From assembly GCA_001804805.1 (NCBI GenBank), contig MHBH01000005.1:62001-126000 (forward strand): a stretch of DNA of 64,000 nucleotides, in the 5' to 3' direction. The notes under the pieces were generated by a model that saw only the letters and a list, made by a program, of their open reading frames with translations, did no database searches and had not been told where the DNA came from. Origin of the DNA: Lentisphaerae bacterium GWF2_49_21 (lineage in GTDB: Bacteria; Verrucomicrobiota; Lentisphaeria; Victivallales; GWF2-50-93). Below are positions 55,696 through 64,000 of this stretch, piece after piece. The translations under genes and the position numbers were made by a program. Numbering within the stretch: position 1 is the stretch's first letter; each line of letters opens with the position of its first letter.

Positions 55696-57999
55696 TTACG
55701 CCATCCTTGACTTTGGCATCTTCACTTCAAGAGGTTTGTCACCTATGGAATATGACTTGTCAAAGACTTCGACCTTGATTGCTCCCTTCCCGCCGATCTC
55801 GAGACGTACGACCTTCCTGTCGATCCGGACGTTCAATATCCTGCCGAGATAGCGCAGGCTGAACTTGAAGGATTTCCATTTCTTCGGAAGTGACGGCCGG
55901 AATGAAAGACATTCACCATCAGTGCGGAGTCCGCCGAATCCATAGACCACGTTCATCCAGGCTGCGGCCATGGATGTCGTATGGAGTCCCTGGTTCGTAT
56001 TGTTGTTGTAGTCGTCGAGGTCAAGGCGTGCGGCATGGCCCCAGTAGCTGTAGGCCTTGTTGTTCAGCCCGAGTTCGGCCGCCATGATCGAATGGACTCC
56101 CGGCGAGAGGGAGGATTCGTGCGAACATCGCGGTTCGTAGAATTCAAAGTTCGCCTTCTTTACCTTGTCTGAAAATTCCTGTGAATAGAAAAAGAGGATC
56201 AGCATGGCGTCAGGCTGTTTGATCATGTCGGTCCTGAACAGCTTGTAATACGCCCAGTTGTGGTAGAGCGGGAATTCCTCGGGCTTGATCTTGTCCACTT
56301 CGAGATGCGGCATGTCGAAATAGCCATCGTGCTGTTCGTATACGCCTGTCTTCTTGTCCTGCGGAACACGCATGCGCTCCGCCATTTTCATCCAGCCCTT
56401 CATCTCTTCTTTTTTGAGATCTAGTTTTTTGACGATGGCATCGAGTTTGACAGGAGCGGCCTTCTTCATTTCCTCCAGAACTGAGAGAGTGTATTCAAAA
56501 GATTTCTTGACCATGAAGTTGGTGTAGCAGTTGTTGTGGGACATCATGTGGAATTCATCGGGTCCCATGACGCACCAGAAGCCGTATTCGCCGGTGAGTT
56601 GGGCCCAGCCGCCGCGGCTTGCATAGTATCGGCTGATCTCGACGAGCATCTCAATGCCGTGTCCGTAGAGGAAATCCTTGTCTTTTACAAGATGTGAATA
56701 ATGCCAGATGCCGTATGCGACCGCGACAGGGACATGGATTTCCAGATCGCCGTGCTGCCATACCGAGCAAGCCTCGGTGCCGTCAATCGTCTCCATCGGG
56801 TATCTCGCGCCCTTGCAGCCTTTTTCAATCGCACGCTGTTTCGCCTGGGGGAGGGTCAGGTAACGGTACTCGAGTAGATTTTTTGCAGCGGCAGGATTGT
56901 TGAAAATATAGAATGGAAGGCAGTAGGTCTCGGTGTCCCACCAGGTATGACCGTGGTATTCCTCGCCAGTGAGACCTTTTGCAGAGACGTTCAATGATGG
57001 ATCGACTCCGTGATAGGTCTGGTGCAGCTGGAATATCCCGAATCGGACGCCCTGTTGGTTTTCAGGATCGCCTTCTATCTCTATGTCCTGTTCGCTCCAG
57101 ATCTTTTTCCAGCAGGCGACATGTTCTGCACGGACCTTTTCATAAGTAGCGCAGTTCAGCTCCATCGCCGACTTCATGCTCCTGTTCCAGAAATCATCAT
57201 CCTTCAGGGCTTTCTTGTCGGTGAAGTTCACGGCTATGCGGTCGAATGAGGCCTTTTCATTGTTCTTCAGGTTCAGCTTGAAGGAACGGGAAATGATCTG
57301 GTCTCCGGTTTCATTGCAGGACTCGGATTTCGCCGGAGATTTTATTTTCATCGATGAGAAGACTTTCTGGGCGCTCTTCAGCGTGCGTGCCATGATTGCC
57401 GCGACATCTCCGTCATGTTCCTTCCTTATGGTGCTCCAGAAGCATTTATTGCGGTTGTGCTGGAAGTTTGAAAAATCAAGACCGAGTTTGACTTCGGCCT
57501 TCCCTGTAAATCCCATTGATGTCAGGATGATGCGCTGTATCCCGAGATGCGGCTCCACCATGCTGAGGACGCGTTCAAATTCGATCCTGATATCACCTTC
57601 AGCGGCATGCCAGATGAAACTTCTTCTGAGGACGCCCTCACGGAGATCAAGGGAGCGGACAAAATGGCTGAAGCGGCATTTTCCGAGATCGAGCTCCTCC
57701 TTTTCAGTCCTGATCCTGGTGTAGAGCCAGTCGACGGAATTCAGCATGAAATGGAAACGTTTCGGAAAACCGTTGTAGCATACAGGATGGTTGATCGGTT
57801 CCTCCTCGAAAATTCCGTTGAAGAAACTGCCGACGAACCTGTCGACGCTGCAGCCCTCCTCGAAGTATCCGCGCACTCCCATGAACTCGTTTCCGAGAGA
57901 GAAGATGGATTCTGCGACTTTCGCATGTTCAGGCTGGAATCCCTTTTCCTCAATTATCCAGGGATCCGTCGAAAGAAATTTCTTGGCGATTTTTGTCAT
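55696..57999 (-). CDS. GH65-family glycoside hydrolase/phosphorylase
   Basis: GNEFMGVRGYFEEG, GEEYHGHTWWDTETYCLPFYIFNNP, RYPMETIDGTEA, VMGPDEFHMMSHNNCYTNFM. Confidence 0.93.
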   Translation of the reverse strand: MTKIAKKFLSTDPWIIEEKGFQPEHAKVAESIFSLGNEFMGVRGYFEEGCSVDRFVGSFFNGIFEEEPINHPVCYNGFPKRFHFMLNSVDWLYTRIRTEKEELDLGKCRFSHFVRSLDLREGVLRRSFIWHAAEGDIRIEFERVLSMVEPHLGIQRIILTSMGFTGKAEVKLGLDFSNFQHNRNKCFWSTIRKEHDGDVAAIMARTLKSAQKVFSSMKIKSPAKSESCNETGDQIISRSFKLNLKNNEKASFDRIAVNFTDKKALKDDDFWNRSMKSAMELNCATYEKVRAEHVACWKKIWSEQDIEIEGDPENQQGVRFGIFQLHQTYHGVDPSLNVSAKGLTGEEYHGHTWWDTETYCLPFYIFNNPAAAKNLLEYRYLTLPQAKQRAIEKGCKGARYPMETIDGTEACSVWQHGDLEIHVPVAVAYGIWHYSHLVKDKDFLYGHGIEMLVEISRYYASRGGWAQLTGEYGFWCVMGPDEFHMMSHNNCYTNFMVKKSFEYTLSVLEEMKKAAPVKLDAIVKKLDLKKEEMKGWMKMAERMRVPQDKKTGVYEQHDGYFDMPHLEVDKIKPEEFPLYHNWAYYKLFRTDMIKQPDAMLILFFYSQEFSDKVKKANFEFYEPRCSHESSLSPGVHSIMAAELGLNNKAYSYWGHAARLDLDDYNNNTNQGLHTTSMAAAWMNVVYGFGGLRTDGECLSFRPSLPKKWKSFKFSLRYLGRILNVRIDRKVVRLEIGGKGAIKVEVFDKSYSIGDKPLEVKMPKSRMA

Positions 58000-58040
58000 T
58001 GGGAAGATTCCTTATATAAAAATTAGATCACAGGCAAGAT

Positions 58041-58056
58041 CCCGCCATCTGGCGGG
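58041..58056. repeat. Hairpin CCCGCCA-TC-TGGCGGG
   Basis: 7-bp perfect stem between YkgJ-like and GH65 genes, resembles the GCCGGC REP-like class. Confidence 0.6.
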
Positions 58057-58076
58057 CCAAGTGCCCTTTTATATTG

Positions 58077-59333
58077 TTACGGCAGAGGTTTGAGCAGGGA
58101 TGCGAGCGTGCCTTCGGTGCACAGGATGGCTGTCATCCTCTTCACATAACCGATCGCGAACAGCTGGGAACGGGAGAAGGTATGGTCGATTATTATAAGG
58201 GCCTTTGAAACGTCATCCTTCGTAATGTTTCCGCGTTTGTCCGCTCTTGCGGAGAGGGCGGAGATGGACGCCAGGACAGGATAGCTGATTATCAGGTGCT
58301 GCATTCCTTCCTCGAAGGTCAGGCCGAGGCATGGGAATCCGCAGAAGTGCAACGATTCGAGCCTGGAACCGATATAGTTCCAGTAGATGTCGAGGGCGTC
58401 CTCATCCCACTTCATTCCTTTCACCGCTTCAAGCGGATCAATCCCGGAGGTTTCAGGCAGCTGGGCGCAGAGTTTTCCAAGCGACCCGGAACCGAGTGAG
58501 AACTTGAGGATCTCCTTTACCCTGGACAATCTGGCGAAGGGAAGGATTTTCATTGCATATTCCTCGTCGGACCTGATGAAGCCGCCCACGAGGAACCTGA
58601 AGATCATTTTCTCATGGAGGTTCAACGGGGCCGGTTCAGAGAGGATGAATTCGAGATCTTTGATGCTCCTCTTCACGAGCTCCATCGCATCCCTGCTGAA
58701 GAAGCTGCCGGCTTCAAGTACGTCGACCGAGTTTTCAGGCCTGGAATGGAACTCGATCAGCTTTGCTGCTGCGAATATCCTTATTGTCGGACGGAACCTG
58801 GTGTCAAGGAGGAAATTCTTATAAGCTTCGGCGATTATCCTGAGGTTTGAGAGCTTCGGCTTGAGTTTCCTGTTGTATCTGGCATCGGCGAACTTCCTTT
58901 TCTTGTAGAGCTCCTTTGCAAGGGCGCTGATGTCCGTTCCGAAGGAGCAGATCTTTTTTCCGGACTGGGAACAGACGGCGGGGCAGTCGTATCTCAGCGT
59001 GGCGCTTGTGACATCGTCGTCCCAGTTGATGATGTCGAACGGATATATCCTGCATGTCAGAGGCTTCAGTTGTTCGCCGTGGTGCTTGTGGATCAGGCAG
59101 AGCTTGTCGGCGCCGAGGAAGATGCAGCACCTGTTTTTCTTGTTGATGACGTAGAGGCTTTTGTGTTTTTTGTTCTTTGAGAAGATCTTGTTCTTGGAGA
59201 AGTCGATGCCGGGGATGGAGAGCTTTTCAATCCTCTCTTTTTCCTCCTGGGTCAGGGGGACTTCCCATATGCCGCAGCACTTTCCACAGTTCTTGCATGC
59301 AAAATACTGGTCTGCGAAAAATTTCAGTGGCAT
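58077..59333 (-). CDS. YkgJ-family cysteine-cluster protein
   Basis: FACKNCGKCCGIWEVPLT...CCIFLGADKLCLIHKHHGEQLKPLTCRIYPF. Confidence 0.9.
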   Translation of the reverse strand: MPLKFFADQYFACKNCGKCCGIWEVPLTQEEKERIEKLSIPGIDFSKNKIFSKNKKHKSLYVINKKNRCCIFLGADKLCLIHKHHGEQLKPLTCRIYPFDIINWDDDVTSATLRYDCPAVCSQSGKKICSFGTDISALAKELYKKRKFADARYNRKLKPKLSNLRIIAEAYKNFLLDTRFRPTIRIFAAAKLIEFHSRPENSVDVLEAGSFFSRDAMELVKRSIKDLEFILSEPAPLNLHEKMIFRFLVGGFIRSDEEYAMKILPFARLSRVKEILKFSLGSGSLGKLCAQLPETSGIDPLEAVKGMKWDEDALDIYWNYIGSRLESLHFCGFPCLGLTFEEGMQHLIISYPVLASISALSARADKRGNITKDDVSKALIIIDHTFSRSQLFAIGYVKRMTAILCTEGTLASLLKPLP

Positions 59334-59372
59334 GGCGGTATTTTCACTGGGGTTGCATTATGGGTTTGCATG

Positions 59373-60287
59373 TCAGGCTTTGGGTCTTGCAGCAATTTTT
59401 ATCATCATGGTCCCGCTGAGCATTTCATGGAGGGCCCTCTTGTATGGATTTACTAGGACCATAATAGGAGTGAGTATTCCCAGGATGAACATGAGGACTG
59501 TGAAGAGGTAGGCTCTTCCCATGTATACCTCTTCCAAATTGGAACATGATATCATGATTCCCCAGAACCACATTCCGAAGGTCTGCGCGAAAAGCCCCAG
59601 TGAAATTCCATAGTACAGGAGGACGCCTATTACAAAGATGCAGCAGTGTTTTTTGAAGGAGGCGTTCAATTCCGGGTTATTGGCTATGGGTGCCGCGGGA
59701 GCTATGGCTGTTGCTGTTTCTGGAGCAGGTGCGGACGCAGGAGCCGGTGTGGGTACAGGTGCGGCTACAGGTGTCCCGGCAGGAGCCGGAACTGCAGTTT
59801 TATCAGGAGCCTTTGCATCCTGTTGGACTGTGGCATCCGGCAGCTTAGGCGGTTCAATTTTTGGTGGAGGCAGTGATTGTGCAAAGGAAAGCAGCAGTAT
59901 GAATCCAAAGAAAAGAAGGACCAAGAGATCGAACGCCATGGCCGAAAGGCGCTGGCCGAGGGTCGCCGGATCGTGGACATATTTGTTTTTGAAGGCGGTG
60001 GCGTATGGCGTGAGCGTTTCAGGAGTCTTCTTCCTTCCGCCGATGATGATGTTGAGGCGCTCGGAGAATTTCTCCACGGGATTCTTCTCCTCTTCAACCC
60101 TGGTCTGCTGCAGTGCGAATGCGGGTTTCAGGAAGTCGAAGTCGGTAGCCTTGTTCCATTTGCGGATCAAGGTGTTGCGGACCTGGGTGTGCGGGAGTAT
60201 CCTCCCCGCCTCAGTCCATTTCCGGAGGGTTTCCTCGTCGACCGGGCCGTATTCCTTCTCGTCGTCGCCTTTGACAATGTATTTCAT
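59373..60287 (-). CDS. GYF_2-like + RDD-family membrane protein with Pro/Ala linker
   Basis: MKYIVKGDDEKEYGPVDEETLRKWTEAGRILPHTQVRN; LGQRLSAMAFDLLVLLFFGFILL; PAPAGTPVAAPVPTPAPASAPAP. Confidence 0.82.
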   Translation of the reverse strand: MKYIVKGDDEKEYGPVDEETLRKWTEAGRILPHTQVRNTLIRKWNKATDFDFLKPAFALQQTRVEEEKNPVEKFSERLNIIIGGRKKTPETLTPYATAFKNKYVHDPATLGQRLSAMAFDLLVLLFFGFILLLSFAQSLPPPKIEPPKLPDATVQQDAKAPDKTAVPAPAGTPVAAPVPTPAPASAPAPETATAIAPAAPIANNPELNASFKKHCCIFVIGVLLYYGISLGLFAQTFGMWFWGIMISCSNLEEVYMGRAYLFTVLMFILGILTPIMVLVNPYKRALHEMLSGTMMIKIAARPKA

Positions 60288-60383
60288 GTGTTCCGATAAA
60301 GTATAACTTTAGTTCAAAATAGGATATCAAAATTATTGTAACCTATCTTATTCTGTTATATTTTTCAACATGTTCCATATAAA

Positions 60384-61145
60384 TTGTTAATCATCATTTG
60401 CGATCATCCAGGAAAACAACTAATAAGGCAGGGCGTGGATTTGGATCCGGAACGAGTTGAAAAAGCATTGTCAGGCAACGAACCAGCTCCGCACGGGGCA
60501 TTGGCGCCAGAGCTGGCGGCGATTGAAAACATCAGGTTTTTCAGGGCGCTCGACAGCATGATTGCCGGGCTGATCCTTCTCATCTTCCTCCTGAGCCTGA
60601 AAAGGATGATGGATGTCCTTCCAATACCCTACATACAATATTTCTATATAATACCCGTCTATCTGGTATTCTACGGGGCGATCAGTCTTCCGGCCACCGG
60701 ATTCAAGCTTTTCCTATATGGGAAGGCCTGCGCCAGGTTGAAATGGTCGGCTTTCATGGTGCTCCTGCTCTCCCCGTTCCTCCATTGGTGGTTGGAAGAT
60801 CCGGAAAGTACCTACCTCCTGGTGAATTTCATAGGTCTCTGCATAGCGGCTGCGATTTTCATCGTGAGCCTCTCTAATCTGGTATATGCTGTCTCCAAGG
60901 AGGACAATCTGGTGCTCATATCCGGAATGTCCAGGCTCGCGAGATTCTCGTCATTATACCTGATGCTTGCGCCGGTGCTGGCGTTTTTTGTCACAGTAAT
61001 TTTTGGAAAATCCTCAGGACAGGATATATTCATGTTTGTTGTGAAAATTGAAAGATGGGAACTTCTCGTTTTCTTTTTTCCAGTTATTCTGAGTCTCGGC
61101 ATGCTGATGCAGTTAAGATACGCCAAATACAGGAAGCTAAAATGA
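60384..61145 (+). CDS. Hypothetical multi-TM protein
   Basis: Several TM segments; start codon uncertain (TTG). Confidence 0.6.
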   Translation: MLIIICDHPGKQLIRQGVDLDPERVEKALSGNEPAPHGALAPELAAIENIRFFRALDSMIAGLILLIFLLSLKRMMDVLPIPYIQYFYIIPVYLVFYGAISLPATGFKLFLYGKACARLKWSAFMVLLLSPFLHWWLEDPESTYLLVNFIGLCIAAAIFIVSLSNLVYAVSKEDNLVLISGMSRLARFSSLYLMLAPVLAFFVTVIFGKSSGQDIFMFVVKIERWELLVFFFPVILSLGMLMQLRYAKYRKLK

Positions 61146-62959
61146 AAATTACAAAGCTCTTCGCCTTCTTCCCCCTGGTGCTCCCGATCTGGGAGAAAGT
61201 CCCGTTCGACATAGAAAATACAACCGTGCCTGAACCGCCGTTCTATGCAGATGAGGCCTCCATCAATATGCAGTATGATTATTTTACCAGGACCCAGGAC
61301 AGCCGCCTCCGTTCGAAGATTGCAGTGACCCTCTCCTATTCAAACAATCCCGTGGCGATAAACCTCCTTGAGAAATGCCTTGAAAACGAGAAGAATGATT
61401 TTGTTCAGGCCGACATCCTGAACGCGCTCTACAATCTCAGGTCCCTGGGTGGCTGCAAGAAGGTTTCCTGCCTGAAAGGGCTCCTGAAATCCCCCAATCA
61501 GTCCGTGAGGGCGCTTGCCGCCGCCCTGTATCTCAAGGCGACGAATGATCTCGCCGCCATCAATGAGCTGCTTTCCTCCGAGAATTCCGAATATGTGATT
61601 AATTTCGTCTGGAACCAGATCATCTCAGACAAGCAGCTGACGAAACATTCACGCGATTCGGATATTGACAAGTTCCTCAGTTCGGAGAATTACCTGCAGA
61701 GAGCCGGCGCCTTGAAGACGGCTGTCCTCAGGAGCGAGGAACCGGACAAGGATCCACGCTTCAGCAGGAGCATCTCCGACAAGAATATATTCATCAAGGC
61801 TGCACTGGCTTCGGCGCTGGCGTCAAGGGACAAGGGAGGCATAGGCCTTTTGAACACGCTTTCACTGGACAAAGATGTGTCTGTCCGCGCTTTTACGGCT
61901 TCAGCTGTCCCAATCCCGGAAAGGCTCCAGGTATTCATCAAGCTTTCTGCAGATCCCGACGAGGAGGTCCGCAGGCTGGCCTGTGTTTCACTCGGAGCAT
62001 TCAAGGATGCGGCTGCAATAGAAGCTCTTGTCATGAGGATAGGCGACAAGTCGCTGCAGGTCAGGACTGCAGCCGAAAGATCCCTGATCAGGATCAACCC
62101 CTCCCAGGAAGTACTCAAGCGCATTGGAGATGAATTCCTTGGTGACAAGGAAGCCAGGGCCGCAGCAGTGACAATCCTCGGTGAGTTGAATGACAGGAGA
62201 TATTCAGCTGCGATCGAGAAACTGCTCGGAAGCCTGGAAGATTCCGAGGCGGACCTGATAAGAAGATGCGTCTACGCCCTAGGCAGTCTTGATTACAAGG
62301 AGTCCTGGAAGACTGTTTCATCCAAAACGGAGCACAAGGAGGATTTCGTCAGGGAATCTGTTGCTTCCACCCTCGGGAAGCTCAAGATCAAGGATTCCTA
62401 CGAGACGATAGTCAAGCTCAGCGACGACAAGGTGGTCAAGGTGTCCACGCAGGCATTCGAATCCATGGGATGGATTGCGGACAGCTATTTCAACGGTGTT
62501 CTTCTGAAGGCGATGAAGAAGACCGTGGCGGAATATCCCACCGATAACCGGTCCTATGCCTGTTGGTCGATTGCCAGGATAAACAAGCCGAACCAGGATA
62601 TACTCAACCAGCTGGACGCGCTTTGCATGAAGATGGTCTTGAAAGTCCCGATGTCCCCGAACACCTATGATGCCGACAGCGTCAGGATTTCCGCGCTTTT
62701 CGCGCTTATCGATTTTGGCAGGACGGACATTCTTGCCAAGGAGAAGGCCGAGGATATAGCCAAGGCCTTCCTGAGTCCGCCAAAGAATGATTCGGGTTTT
62801 GCATCCATGGTCGGCGACGGGCTCAGGGATTATGCACGCCAGGCCAAGGCATACATGAACAATGAAAAGGTGGGCCAGTTTGAAGTCAAACCGAGGAGCC
62901 CCTTGTTCTTAATAGAGGAGCTGAGAAAGAGAAATGAACAGCAACCGCCACCGCAGTGA
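61142..62959 (+). CDS. HEAT-repeat protein
   Basis: DPDEEVRRLACVSLGAFKDAAAIEALVMRIGDKSLQVRTAAERSLIRI; start MKITKLFAFF with ATGA overlap. Confidence 0.88.
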   Translation: MKITKLFAFFPLVLPIWEKVPFDIENTTVPEPPFYADEASINMQYDYFTRTQDSRLRSKIAVTLSYSNNPVAINLLEKCLENEKNDFVQADILNALYNLRSLGGCKKVSCLKGLLKSPNQSVRALAAALYLKATNDLAAINELLSSENSEYVINFVWNQIISDKQLTKHSRDSDIDKFLSSENYLQRAGALKTAVLRSEEPDKDPRFSRSISDKNIFIKAALASALASRDKGGIGLLNTLSLDKDVSVRAFTASAVPIPERLQVFIKLSADPDEEVRRLACVSLGAFKDAAAIEALVMRIGDKSLQVRTAAERSLIRINPSQEVLKRIGDEFLGDKEARAAAVTILGELNDRRYSAAIEKLLGSLEDSEADLIRRCVYALGSLDYKESWKTVSSKTEHKEDFVRESVASTLGKLKIKDSYETIVKLSDDKVVKVSTQAFESMGWIADSYFNGVLLKAMKKTVAEYPTDNRSYACWSIARINKPNQDILNQLDALCMKMVLKVPMSPNTYDADSVRISALFALIDFGRTDILAKEKAEDIAKAFLSPPKNDSGFASMVGDGLRDYARQAKAYMNNEKVGQFEVKPRSPLFLIEELRKRNEQQPPPQ

Positions 62960-63665
62960 ACTGATAGTCGCACTTGATTTTGAAAGCTTGAAACCGGCTC
63001 TGGATTTCGTCGGAACCGCCGGCGATTCGGTGACTTGGTACAAGATTGGCAGCCAGCTTTTCTGCAGCGCCGGTCCTGCTGCCGTTGCAGAACTCAAGGC
63101 GAGGGGGAAGAAAGTCTTCCTCGATCTCAAGTTCCATGACATCCCCAATACTGTCGCAGGCGCGGTTGCTGAAGCCGTGAAGATGGGGGCCGACATGGTG
63201 AACGTGCACGCCTCGGGCGGCAGGGAGATGATGAAGGCGGCTGTCAAATCCGCCAATGAACGCTCGAAGCTTGGCGCCAGGCCTCTCGTCATCGCCGTCA
63301 CCGTCCTCACCAGCATGGATGAACTTGCGCTTTCCGATGTCCTCAACCGCAAGGACGCATATGCACCTTCTTCGCATGTCCCGCATCTTGCGAAACTCGC
63401 AAAGGATTCGGGCATGGACGGCGTTGTCGCATCAGCGCATGAGATAGATTTCATCAGGAAAGCCTGTGGAGAGGATTTTGTGCTTGTCATACCGGGGATA
63501 CGGCCTGCCGACAGCAGCACTGACGACCAGAAGAGGATAATGACTCCCGGCGAAGCCGTGAGGAAGGGAGCCAATTTCCTGGTCGTCGGAAGACCCGTCC
63601 TCAAGGCCAAAAATCCGGCTGAAGCCGCCCTTGCCATCAAGACCGAGATGGAAAAAAACATGTGA
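62934..63665 (+). CDS. pyrF: Orotidine-5'-phosphate decarboxylase
   Basis: LIVALDFESLKPALDFV, KVFLDLKFHDIPNTVAGA, VIPGIRPA, GANFLVVGRPVLKAKNP. Confidence 0.95.
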   Translation: MNSNRHRSELIVALDFESLKPALDFVGTAGDSVTWYKIGSQLFCSAGPAAVAELKARGKKVFLDLKFHDIPNTVAGAVAEAVKMGADMVNVHASGGREMMKAAVKSANERSKLGARPLVIAVTVLTSMDELALSDVLNRKDAYAPSSHVPHLAKLAKDSGMDGVVASAHEIDFIRKACGEDFVLVIPGIRPADSSTDDQKRIMTPGEAVRKGANFLVVGRPVLKAKNPAEAALAIKTEMEKNM

Positions 63666-63728
63666 TTGCCAATTGCCTATTTCCAATTTCCGATTTTAAG
63701 TCTAGGAAGGATATGCATTTATAATGTA

Positions 63729-63750
63729 GGAGTTCACAACTTTAGTTGTG
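63729..63750 (+). repeat. REP-like hairpin GGAGTTCACAACTTTAGTTGTG
   Basis: Stem CACAAC-TTTA-GTTGTG, GGAG foot. Confidence 0.75.
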
Positions 63751-63813
63751 TGTATTTTACTTTTCCTGCTTGATAAATCGGTCTTGTTTGCTAAAATATA
63801 GGCCTGTAATATT

Positions 63814-63887
63814 TGCCCTGTGGTGTAATGGTAGCACAACTGCCTCTGGAGCAGTTTGTCTTGGTTCAAATCCAGGCAGGGCAGCCA
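63814..63887 (+). tRNA. tRNA-Gln (anticodon CTG), CCA encoded
   Basis: Acceptor TGCCCTG/CAGGGCA, D-arm TGGTGTAATGGTAGCACA, anticodon stem ACTGC-CTCTGGA-GCAGT, T-loop GGTTCAAATCC. Confidence 0.93.
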
Positions 63888-63972
63888 CTCATAACATTTT
63901 TGATTTGGTGATTGCCGATTTATGATTTTTCAAGCTCCGCCCGGCACTGAAATAAATACAGCCGCAGATATT

Positions 63973-64000
63973 TTATTCCAGTTCGAATTCAATTCCGCCT
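63973..64000 (-). CDS. Possible 3' end of a CDS (...GIEFELE*) running off the right edge
   Basis: Open minus frame to TAA at 63973; too short to identify. Confidence 0.2.

Noticed and set aside
59683-59810. Pro/Ala-coding tandem repeat as a regulatory minisatellite
   Set aside because: It encodes an in-frame PAPAP linker between domains of a membrane protein; ordinary low-complexity linker.
63816-63887. Integration site at the tRNA-Gln gene
   Set aside because: No integrase, no duplicated tRNA 3' end and no mobile cargo beside it within the window.

Overview
A 64-kb chromosomal window from an uncultured bacterium with dense, co-oriented, often ATGA/TAATG-coupled genes. Gene content suggests a PVC/Lentisphaerota-like organism, but this is inference only; there is no rRNA. 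Housekeeping and metabolic genes: xylose isomerase, nucleoside hydrolase, pyruvate:ferredoxin oxidoreductase, RdgB, LarC, Trm112, Rho, CoaE, ValRS, IlvN, PyrF, GH65 and one tRNA-Gln. Also present: a YcfL/COG3014/CsgG-LpoB-like envelope cluster; a ~9-kb MoxR-DUF58-DUF4129-DUF4350-SpoIIM-RDD operon preceded by small zinc-finger/GYF proteins; an AmmeMemoRadiSam locus with a fused exported Memo-AMMECR1 protein; three PIN toxin-antitoxin pairs; and a YhcG/DUF1016 nuclease between two divergent paralogues. I saw no CRISPR array, transposase, prophage or rRNA. The most unusual signals are not gene-level. (1) A highly iterated palindrome, TGCGANNNTCGCA, occurs at 16 exact-arm sites, all inside CDSs and all in one codon phase (GCG NNN NTC GCA). 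(2) Several REP-like families share a GGAG/GTAG foot and fixed loops (TTTA, TCT, GCAA) but have covarying stems. (3) Inverted repeats overlap or abut the stop codon of about ten genes. (4) Short intergenic repeats have been absorbed in frame into rdgB and the Memo-AMMECR1 gene. All counts were made by eye and need computational confirmation.
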